A stretch of 12,795 bases of DNA from Candidatus Tectimicrobiota bacterium (GTDB lineage: Bacteria > UBA8248 > JACPRG01), in contig JACPRG010000091.1 in NCBI GenBank assembly GCA_016190025.1, forward strand, positions 1 to 12,795. The letters are read 5' to 3'. The notes beneath the pieces are model-generated. The model saw only the letters and a program-made list of their open reading frames with translations, did no database searches and had not been told where the DNA came from. Below, piece after piece: positions 7,584-12,795 of the stretch; the stretch's first letter is position 1; the number at the start of each line of letters is the position of its first letter. Position numbers and translations under genes: made by a program.

Positions 7584-7619
7584 CCGTTCGCTGGGTCCAG
7601 ACGGCCCGCGGGGGAACGG
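7584..7619 (+). other. Imperfect stem-loop between UbiD and the TAXI receptor gene
   Basis: CCGTTC (7584-7589) can pair with GAACGG (7614-7619), enclosing smaller possible pairings such as CTGG/CCAG. It has no T-run, so it is more likely an mRNA-processing or stability element, or chance, than a terminator. Confidence 0.25.
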
Positions 7620-7642
7620 ACGGATGAGAGTCTTCGTCAATC

Positions 7643-7650
7643 AGAGGAGG
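7643..7650 (+). promoter_or_regulatory. Shine-Dalgarno site that fixes the TAXI receptor start
   Basis: AGAGGAGG ends 8 nt before the ATG at 7659. The same frame runs open far upstream inside the UbiD gene, so this site decides the true start. Confidence 0.8.
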
Positions 7651-7658
7651 AACGGGAG

Positions 7659-8627
7659 ATGAGACGGATGGGAGTGTCCCTCTGCGTTTTGACGATGGCC
7701 GCGGCCCTGGTCCTCGGGCTCAGCCCGGGCGCCTCGGCCCAGAAGCGGTTCATCACCATCGCCTCGGCCCGGCCCGGCGGCTCCTGGTACATCACGGGGG
7801 CCGGATGGGCGGAGTTTCTGAACAAGTACATCCCCGGCATCGAGGCCAAGGTCGAGCAGTCGGGCGGCGGCGTCCAAAACAACAAGCTGGTCGGCGAGGG
7901 CAAGGCGGACTTCGCCCCCTCGGTCGCCCGCCTGACGGCCCTGGCGATGATGGGGAAGGGGATGTTCAAGCAGAAGTTTCCCGACATCCGGGTCCTCGTC
8001 TCCAACTGGACGGTCGGCGTCCTTCAGTACTCGGCCCTGGAGCGCTCGGGCATCAAGACCATCTGCGACCTCAAGGGCAAACGGATCACCCTGGGTCCCG
8101 CCGGGGGCGGCGGCATCCCGGCCGCGCTGGCCGCGTTCAAGGTCTGCGGCTTCAGCCAGAAGGACGCGACGGTCTCCTTCATGTCCTATGAGCAGGGCAA
8201 GGACAACCTGCTGGACGGCAACGTGGACGCCTTCCTGTCCTATGCGGCCGTTCCGGTCCCGGCCATCCAGGCCCTGGCGGCGACGCCGGGCGCCAAGTGG
8301 CGCCTCCTTTCGCTGCCCGAGGACAAGGCGAAGTCGGTCGAGAAGGCCTTTCCCGGCTACATCCGCTACGCGGTCCCTGCCAAGGCCTACGGCCTGCCCG
8401 GGGACACCGTCACCATCGGCGCGCCCAACATCCTCATCACCAACGCCAAGCTGTCCGAGGACTTCGTCTACAGAGTCACGAAAGTGATGATGGAGCGCCT
8501 GGGCGAGTTCGTGAAGATCCATCCGGCCCACAAAGAGATGTCGAAAGCGGCCTCGGCGAAGGCGGTGGCGAACCTCCCCTTCCACCCCGGGGCGATCCGG
8601 TACTACAAGGAAGCCGGACTGATGTGA
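7659..8627 (+). CDS. TAXI-family TRAP transporter solute receptor
   Basis: This 322-residue periplasmic receptor belongs to the TAXI (TRAP-associated extracytoplasmic immunogenic) family and should deliver an organic anion to the fused permease encoded next. A Sec signal peptide is visible: MRRMGVSLCV, a hydrophobic stretch to about residue 22, and likely cleavage after ASA at about 27. The mature start ITIASARPGGSWYITGAG matches the TAXI opening that normally reads like IGTGGTGGVYYP. KVEQSGGGVQNNKLVGEGKA and LKGKRITLGPAGGG are the following family elements. TAXI receptors are known or suspected to bind acids such as glutamate or dicarboxylates, but most ligands are unassigned. Placement between UbiD and the permease suggests that the imported compound is the UbiD substrate; that link is inference. 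Confidence 0.92.
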   Translation: MRRMGVSLCVLTMAAALVLGLSPGASAQKRFITIASARPGGSWYITGAGWAEFLNKYIPGIEAKVEQSGGGVQNNKLVGEGKADFAPSVARLTALAMMGKGMFKQKFPDIRVLVSNWTVGVLQYSALERSGIKTICDLKGKRITLGPAGGGGIPAALAAFKVCGFSQKDATVSFMSYEQGKDNLLDGNVDAFLSYAAVPVPAIQALAATPGAKWRLLSLPEDKAKSVEKAFPGYIRYAVPAKAYGLPGDTVTIGAPNILITNAKLSEDFVYRVTKVMMERLGEFVKIHPAHKEMSKAASAKAVANLPFHPGAIRYYKEAGLM

Positions 8628-8632
8628 CGACG

Positions 8633-8666
8633 GGACGGGGGGGCCGGCCGCCGGCCCCCCCGTCCC
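8633..8666 (+). other. Very stable GC hairpin between TRAP receptor and permease genes
   Basis: GGGACGGGGGGCCGG (8633-8647) pairs with CCGGCCCCCCCGTCCC (8651-8666), giving 15 base pairs with one bulged C and a 3-nt CCG loop. It begins five bases after the receptor stop codon. No T-run follows (TGATTTCC), so full intrinsic termination is doubtful. In binding-protein transporters, such intergenic hairpins often protect the receptor mRNA 3' end or attenuate readthrough, so that more receptor than permease is made. That role is inference here. Confidence 0.7.
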
Positions 8667-8682
8667 TGATTTCCTCCCGCTC

Positions 8683-10728
8683 ATGGCCAACACACCCGTC
8701 TCCCAGGCCGAGGATCAGGAAGGGCGCTCCGCCCACGGGAGCGGATGGGCGAGCCGCTTCGTGGCGTCCGTCCTGGTCTTCGCGTCCCTGTTCCACCTCT
8801 ACGTGGCGGGCTACGCGGCCATCTCGGCCATGTCGCTCCGGACCCTCCACTGGACCTTGATGTCCGTCCCCCTCTTTCTGCTGTATCGCTCGAGGCGCGG
8901 GAGCCGCCGGGCCTCACCGACGGTCGTGGACCTCCTGTGGGCCGCGGTGTCGGCGGTTTCGGGCCTTTACATCTTCCGGATCTGGCCCGACAAGATGTTT
9001 CTTCTGGAGGGCGTGGCGCGGACCGACTTCTGGATGGGACTCTTCATGATCATCCTCGTCCTCGAGGCCGCGCGGCGGGTCTTGGGGACGTTGCTTCCCT
9101 TGGTGTCCTTGGTGTTTCTCCTGTACGCCTACTTCGGCCCCTACATGCCCGGCTGGCTGGCCCACAAGGGGTACGACCTGGAGCGGATCATCGAGGAGCT
9201 CTACATCACCACGGGAGGGATTTACGGGATCCCCATCGCCGTCTCTTCCACCTATATCATCGTCTTCGTCCTCTTCGGGGCCTTCTTGCAGGGCTCGGGC
9301 GGGGGACAGCTCTTCATCGACCTGGCCCACTCCGTCGCGGGCCGTTTCCGGGGCGGCCCGGCGAAGACGGCGGTCCTCTCCAGCGCGCTGATGGGGATGA
9401 TCTCCGGCTCGCCCGTGGGGAACGTGGTCACCACGGGGACCTTCACCATCCCCCTGATGAAGCGCACGGGCTACACGCCCCTCATGGCGGGGGCCGTGGA
9501 GGCCTGCGCCTCGACGGGGGGGATGTTCACGCCCCCCATCATGGGGGCGGCGGCCTTCATCATCGCGGAGTTCATGGGGGTCCCCTACCTGCGGATCATC
9601 CTGGCGGCGGCCATCCCGGCCTATCTTTTCTACCTGGCGGTCCTCCTGTTCGTGGACATCGAGGCGGTGAAAAAGGGTCTCAGGGGCCTTCCGCGCGAGG
9701 AGCTGCCCTCGGTCAAAAGCGCCCTCGCGGGCCGGGGCCATCTTTTGATCCCCATCATCGCCCTGATCGGGATGCTGGTCGTGGGGTACAGCCCCATGAA
9801 GTCGGCCTTCTGGTCGATCCTCCTCCTGTTCGTCCTGAGCCTGCTCCGGGTGGAGACCCGGATGGGCCTCCGGGAAGTCATCCAGTCCCTCGACGCGGGG
9901 GCGCGCAACACCCTTCCAGTGGCGGCGGCCTGCGCCTGCGCGGGGATCATCGTGGGGGTGGTCGGGTTGACCGGGGTGGGGGTGAAGTTCTCCTCCGTCC
10001 TCCTCCGGACCACGGAGCAGGCGTCCGCCATCATCCCCCATCTCAAGGCCCTCGGCCTCTCCGCGGCCTCCGCGGCTTCCGCGGCCGCCTTCCTGGCTTC
10101 CCTGCTGGCCCTGGTGCTCGGGGCGGTGGCGGCCCTCATCCTCGGCGCCGGCATCCCCCCGACGGCGGTCTACATCGTCATGGCCTCCCTGGCCATCCCC
10201 GCCATCGCGGCAACCCTGGAGGCGGTCCACGTCGCGACCCCCGAGCTGGCCGCTCACTTCTTCGCCTTCCACTTCGCCACCATCGGGGCCATTACGCCCC
10301 CGGTCGCACTGGCCGCCTACGCGGCGGCGGGCATCTCGGGCGCCGACCCGTTCAAGACGGGGCTGACCGCCTTCCGGATCGGACTCATCGCCTACATCGT
10401 CCCTTTCATGTTCGCCTACTCGCCGAGTCTCCTTTTCGAGGGGTCCTGGCCGGCGATCCTGCAGGCCGTTGTGACCGCGACGGTGGGCGTGATGTGCATC
10501 ACCGCCTCGACGCAGGGATTCCTGATCCAGCCGCTCCGTCTTTGGTCCCGGCCCTTTTTCTTGATCGCGGGCCTCCTCTTGGTGAAGCCGGGGCCCTGGA
10601 CGGACTTGGCGGGCGTGAGTCTCGGGGCCGTTCTGTTCCTTTTCGGGAGAAGACCGGAAGGCCGGAGCGGCCCCGCCGTCGCTTCAAAGCAGGAGGCGAT
10701 TGCCAGCCAGCCATCTCCGTCTCCATAA
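8683..10728 (+). CDS. TRAP transporter fused permease (DctQ-DctM type, TAXI-associated)
   Basis: This 681-residue polytopic inner-membrane protein combines the small (DctQ-like) and large (DctM-like) TRAP permease parts, as is usual in TAXI systems. TRAP permeases are secondary transporters that use an ion gradient, commonly sodium. Hydrophobic segments begin at about 25-49 and 55-68 and recur to about 655. The large-subunit signature is clear at 240-262 (ISGSPVGNVVTTGTFTIP, then LMKRTGY), with ACASTGGMFTPPIMGAAAF at 274-292, and LGAGIPPTAVYIVMA at 487-501. An Ala/Ser-rich stretch at 460-469 is encoded by a triple 9-bp repeat. The ATG at 8683 lacks a good ribosome site and follows the stable hairpin by 16 nt, which may keep permease yield low. 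The C-terminus is a hydrophilic Pro/Ser tail. It should work with the TAXI receptor directly upstream. Confidence 0.93.
   Translation: MANTPVSQAEDQEGRSAHGSGWASRFVASVLVFASLFHLYVAGYAAISAMSLRTLHWTLMSVPLFLLYRSRRGSRRASPTVVDLLWAAVSAVSGLYIFRIWPDKMFLLEGVARTDFWMGLFMIILVLEAARRVLGTLLPLVSLVFLLYAYFGPYMPGWLAHKGYDLERIIEELYITTGGIYGIPIAVSSTYIIVFVLFGAFLQGSGGGQLFIDLAHSVAGRFRGGPAKTAVLSSALMGMISGSPVGNVVTTGTFTIPLMKRTGYTPLMAGAVEACASTGGMFTPPIMGAAAFIIAEFMGVPYLRIILAAAIPAYLFYLAVLLFVDIEAVKKGLRGLPREELPSVKSALAGRGHLLIPIIALIGMLVVGYSPMKSAFWSILLLFVLSLLRVETRMGLREVIQSLDAGARNTLPVAAACACAGIIVGVVGLTGVGVKFSSVLLRTTEQASAIIPHLKALGLSAASAASAAAFLASLLALVLGAVAALILGAGIPPTAVYIVMASLAIPAIAATLEAVHVATPELAAHFFAFHFATIGAITPPVALAAYAAAGISGADPFKTGLTAFRIGLIAYIVPFMFAYSPSLLFEGSWPAILQAVVTATVGVMCITASTQGFLIQPLRLWSRPFFLIAGLLLVKPGPWTDLAGVSLGAVLFLFGRRPEGRSGPAVASKQEAIASQPSPSP
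10060..10086 (+). repeat. Three tandem 9-bp repeats inside the permease gene
   Basis: TCCGCGGCC, TCCGCGGCT and TCCGCGGCC follow each other directly and encode Ser-Ala-Ala three times (permease residues 460-468). The unit is a whole number of codons, so gain or loss of a copy keeps the frame. Confidence 0.9.
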
Positions 10729-10784
10729 TCGCGGGGGAAGAGAAGAAGAGAAAAAGCGGTGAAGGGCCTGAAAGGTCGGCGGGC

Positions 10785-10865
10785 CACCCTATTTTGGCCT
10801 TGGACCCGAGCCGCTTCGTGACCGGCCAGACCCTGCTGGTCAACGGGGGAGAGGCTTTCGTTTGA
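10785..10865 (+). pseudogene. 3' remnant of a short-chain dehydrogenase/reductase (SDR) gene
   Basis: In the frame ending at the TGA at 10863-10865 the DNA encodes HPILALDPSRFVTGQ and then TLLVNGGEAFV. This is the C-terminal signature of classical SDR oxidoreductases, which usually read close to LASDASRFVTGQTLLVDGG before the end of the protein. Nothing before it encodes the Rossmann TGxxxGxG motif or the YxxxK catalytic pair; the preceding sequence is the end of the permease gene and a purine-rich spacer. There is no ATG or GTG start in this frame downstream of the permease stop, so it is a broken 3' end and not a small gene. It suggests an SDR once stood between the permease and the FAD oxidoreductase and was lost by deletion. 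Confidence 0.75.
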
Positions 10866-10907
10866 CCCGGGAGTCGCGCGGAAAACCACGTCGAAAGGGG
10901 GGCCGCC

Positions 10908-12488
10908 GTGCCTGAGTATGATGTGATCGTCGTGGGCGCCGGCCACGCCGGGATGATGACGGCGACGTACCTCGCGCGCGCGGGCCTCGACGTGGTCATC
11001 CTGGAAAAAGGGCTGGAAGTCGGCGGGGACATGAACACGGAATCGTTCACGCACCCCGGCTACTGGCACAACCTCCATTCCTACCACCACATCGGGGTGG
11101 ACCGCCTGGCGCCCTTCCGGGACCTGGACTTCGAGCGCTTCCACGCCCGCTACGTCGCGCCCGACCCGCAGCACGCCCTCCTCCTGGAGGACGGCCGAGC
11201 CATCGTCGGCTGGCTCGACGCGGAGAAGACCGCCGCGTCCGTGGCGGCGGTCTCGAGGGAGGACGGCGAGACCGTCCGGGGCGTGAGCCGCCGGCTGGGC
11301 CGGTTCCTCCGCGAGGAGGTCGTCCCCGCCCTGTACGGCGCCCCGAGAGACGGCCGCGACCCCCTGGACGGCCTGCCGGACTCTCCCGAGGCGAGGGAGG
11401 TGCTGGAGTTCCGGGGCCTCACGGCGCGGGAGGCGGCGGGGCGCCTTTTCCGGGAAAAAGCCGTCCGGGCCTTCTACCTCAACCAGCTTCCCGTCCCCCG
11501 GGGGCTGCGTGACGACGCGCCCGGCCTCGGGTACGTCGTCCTCCTGGCGGTGGCCCAGTCGGAGCCGATGATGCTCCTCGTCGAGGGGGGGCCGCACGTC
11601 ATGGCCCACGCCCTTTGGCGCGCGATGGTGGCCGCCAAGGGAAAGGTGAAGACGTGCTGCGACTATCACCGCATCCTCGTGGAGAACGGCCGCGCCGCCG
11701 GCGTTGAATTGGCCGACGGGACCCGGCTGAGAGCCCGGCGGTGCGTCGTGGGGGCGCTGGGGCTGGAGGAAATCTTTTTGGAGCTCGTGGGACGGAAGAA
11801 CCTGCCTCCGGGCCTGGCCGAGGGGATCGGCGCCTTCCACTCCGCCCGGTTCGGCGTCCTGAGCGTCCATCTGGCCATCGAGGGGCGGGTTGCTTACCGG
11901 AGCGGCCCGGCGGAGCTGGCCCGGACGTGCAAGGTGGACCTGGGACCGCAAAGCCCCGAGGGGTGGGCGAAGCTCTGGAGCGCCGCGGACGCGGGGAGGC
12001 TGCCCGAGCCTGTCTGCCTCTCGGCCGGCATTCCCACGGTCCACGACCCCCTCCAGGCCCCGGACGGGGGTCACACGGCGGTCCTGTGGGCGCCCGTCCC
12101 CTACGGGATCGGAGACCGGGGCGTGGACGGCTGGGACGCCGTGAAGGACGGGTTCCGGGACGCCTGCGTCGCCCGCTTCCGGGAGGCGATGGACCTCTCG
12201 AAGGGGACGATCCTGGGCGCCGAGGTCATCTCCCCCGCCGACATCGACCGGGGAGTGGGGAACCTGGACAAGGGCGCCGTCCACATGGGGGAGATCATCT
12301 ACCGGAGGGCGGCCTATTTCGCCTCCATTCCCGGGCTGGCGAATTACCGGACGCCCATCGGGGGCCTCTATTATTGCGGGTCCTGCGTCCATCCGGGCGG
12401 GGGCGTCGTCGGGGCCACTGCCTATCACGCCGTGAACGTCATCGCCGACGACCTGGGCCTTGAGAAATGGTGGGCGAGGGGCGGGTAG
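10908..12488 (+). CDS. FAD-dependent oxidoreductase, phytoene dehydrogenase (CrtI)-like
   Basis: This 526-residue flavoprotein resembles the phytoene desaturase/amine-oxidase-like NAD(P)/FAD oxidoreductases. The N-terminal dinucleotide fold is clear: VIVVGAGHAGMMTA with GxGxxG at 10-15, and E33 at the end of the second strand (VVILEKG) to bind the FAD ribose, followed by the EVGGDMNTE segment at 37-45. The C-terminal FAD motif is GLYYCGSCVHPGGGVVGA at 486-503. The start is GTG at 10908, 5 nt after AAAGGGGGG, giving MPEYDVIVVG with the Rossmann motif at the usual distance from the N-terminus. No membrane segment or signal is evident. Enzymes of this group dehydrogenate or isomerise hydrophobic or carboxylic substrates; no carotenoid synthesis genes are nearby, so the family name should not be read as a function. 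It lies 179 bp downstream of the permease, across the SDR remnant. Confidence 0.88.
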   Translation: MPEYDVIVVGAGHAGMMTATYLARAGLDVVILEKGLEVGGDMNTESFTHPGYWHNLHSYHHIGVDRLAPFRDLDFERFHARYVAPDPQHALLLEDGRAIVGWLDAEKTAASVAAVSREDGETVRGVSRRLGRFLREEVVPALYGAPRDGRDPLDGLPDSPEAREVLEFRGLTAREAAGRLFREKAVRAFYLNQLPVPRGLRDDAPGLGYVVLLAVAQSEPMMLLVEGGPHVMAHALWRAMVAAKGKVKTCCDYHRILVENGRAAGVELADGTRLRARRCVVGALGLEEIFLELVGRKNLPPGLAEGIGAFHSARFGVLSVHLAIEGRVAYRSGPAELARTCKVDLGPQSPEGWAKLWSAADAGRLPEPVCLSAGIPTVHDPLQAPDGGHTAVLWAPVPYGIGDRGVDGWDAVKDGFRDACVARFREAMDLSKGTILGAEVISPADIDRGVGNLDKGAVHMGEIIYRRAAYFASIPGLANYRTPIGGLYYCGSCVHPGGGVVGATAYHAVNVIADDLGLEKWWARGG

Positions 12489-12515
12489 GCCAGCGGGCGG
12501 ATGTTCAGGCTGGCC
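12488..12515 (+). terminator. Possible weak stem-loop after the FAD oxidoreductase
   Basis: GGCCAGC (12488-12494) can pair with GCTGGCC (12509-12515) across a 14-nt loop, starting at the last base of the TAG stop codon. There is no T-run, so it would be at best a Rho-assisted or weak terminator. The rest of the 160-bp gap up to 12648 contains no gene that I can support. Confidence 0.3.
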
Positions 12516-12648
12516 TCGGAACGACGGATGAAAGCCAGACGCGCGGGATGACCGCCTCGTCGCAATTTGCGGTAAGATGGCTTGCCCGCCGGGTGTAGGG
12601 CGGAAATCGTCAAACGCGCTGAATCATGCGGGGAGAGGGAGGAGGAAC

Positions 12649-12795
12649 ATGAAAAGGGTGTACACGGTGATGCCGGTGCCCTGGATGCTGGCCGCGCTGT
12701 TCTTTGCCGTCTCCGTCTCGGCCCAGACGATCGTGGCGGACGTCCACCGGTGGTTCAATCCGAGGACCGGCGACCATTTCTACACCACCGACCCC
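12649..12795 (+). CDS. Secreted protein with DUF5648-like repeat, 3' partial
   Basis: The first 49 codons of a gene cut by the window edge. The ATG at 12649 follows a strong GAGGGAGGAGG site. The product begins with a Sec signal peptide: MKRVYTVMPVPWMLAALFFA, with likely cleavage after SVSA at residue 25. The mature part starts with VHRWFNPRTGDHFYTTDP, which resembles the short aromatic repeat of DUF5648-type extracellular proteins (pattern Y-R-F-Y-N-P-x-T-G-x-H-F-Y-T). Such repeats occur in secreted or cell-surface proteins, often near hydrolase domains, and may bind carbohydrate or cell wall. The gap and the separate ribosome site suggest a transcription unit distinct from the oxidoreductase. 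The remainder of the protein is outside the window. Confidence 0.7.
   Translation, partial: MKRVYTVMPVPWMLAALFFAVSVSAQTIVADVHRWFNPRTGDHFYTTDP

Noticed and set aside
6918..7658. In-frame upstream extension of the TAXI receptor reaching into the UbiD gene
   Set aside because: The extension is an out-of-frame reading of UbiD, and a strong AGAGGAGG site plus signal peptide place the start at 7659.
8633..8666. Classical Rho-independent terminator after the TAXI receptor
   Set aside because: The stem is strong, but there is no T-run after it and the permease that must work with the receptor lies directly downstream, so it was recorded as an intergenic stem-loop instead.
10416..12428. A 670-codon open frame on the minus strand, antisense to the FAD oxidoreductase and the permease 3' end
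   Set aside because: Its product is low-complexity Gly/Arg/Pro/Asp/His-rich with no family motif, while the plus-strand oxidoreductase has intact FAD motifs. Long antisense frames are expected in such GC-rich coding DNA.
1..12795. CRISPR arrays, tRNA or rRNA genes, insertion sequences, phage attachment sites
   Set aside because: No regularly spaced repeats, cloverleaf-like segments, transposase motifs or terminal inverted repeats were seen by reading both strands.

Overview
This window is a very GC-rich stretch of bacterial chromosome, roughly two thirds G+C by eye, with G/C strongly preferred at third codon positions. Shine-Dalgarno sites of the GGAGG type and several Sec-type signal peptides indicate a Gram-negative-like heterotroph. 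The gene mix is a TAXI-type TRAP transporter, a stand-alone NMT1/THI5-like binding protein, a UbiD decarboxylase, an acyl-CoA ligase and a flavin reductase. That mix is common in high-GC environmental lineages such as Desulfobacterota, Rokubacteria-like groups and some Betaproteobacteria. The sequence does not let me choose among these.

Layout. At the left edge, the 3' part of an M24 metallopeptidase (1-926, +) converges on a leftward cluster. In transcription order that cluster holds an L-asparaginase-family amidohydrolase (5884-4880), an NMT1/THI5-like periplasmic binding protein (4592-3558), a puzzling 225-nt reading frame (3561-3337), a flavin reductase-like FMN-binding protein (3340-2642) and a class I adenylate-forming acyl-CoA ligase (2541-1027). 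A 251-bp divergent intergenic region (5885-6135) separates it from a rightward cluster: a UbiD-family prenyl-FMN decarboxylase (6136-7581), a TAXI solute receptor (7659-8627), a very strong intergenic hairpin (8633-8666) and a fused TRAP permease (8683-10728). A short 3' remnant of a short-chain dehydrogenase (about 10785-10865) follows, then a phytoene-dehydrogenase-like FAD oxidoreductase with a GTG start (10908-12488). The window closes inside a secreted protein whose visible part resembles a DUF5648-type repeat (12649 onward).

How the genes may work together (inference). The rightward cluster reads as uptake plus processing of an unsaturated or aromatic carboxylate: TAXI-TRAP imports an organic anion, UbiD decarboxylates or carboxylates it, and the FAD enzyme may oxidise a product. 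The leftward cluster adds a second binding protein, an amide hydrolase, a flavin reductase-like protein and a CoA ligase, consistent with hydrolysis and CoA activation of an amide or carboxylic acid. No UbiX prenyltransferase, no ABC permease/ATPase and no transcriptional regulator are present here, so cofactor supply, transport partners and control must lie elsewhere.

No tRNA, rRNA, CRISPR array, insertion sequence or attachment site was found. The clearest oddities are the SDR remnant, the doubly ATGA-overlapped and apparently frameshifted small frame, the Asp-to-Ser change in the asparaginase active-site motif, the divergent but apparently intact UbiD, the intergenic hairpin in the TRAP operon, and a perfect 9-bp triple repeat inside the permease gene.
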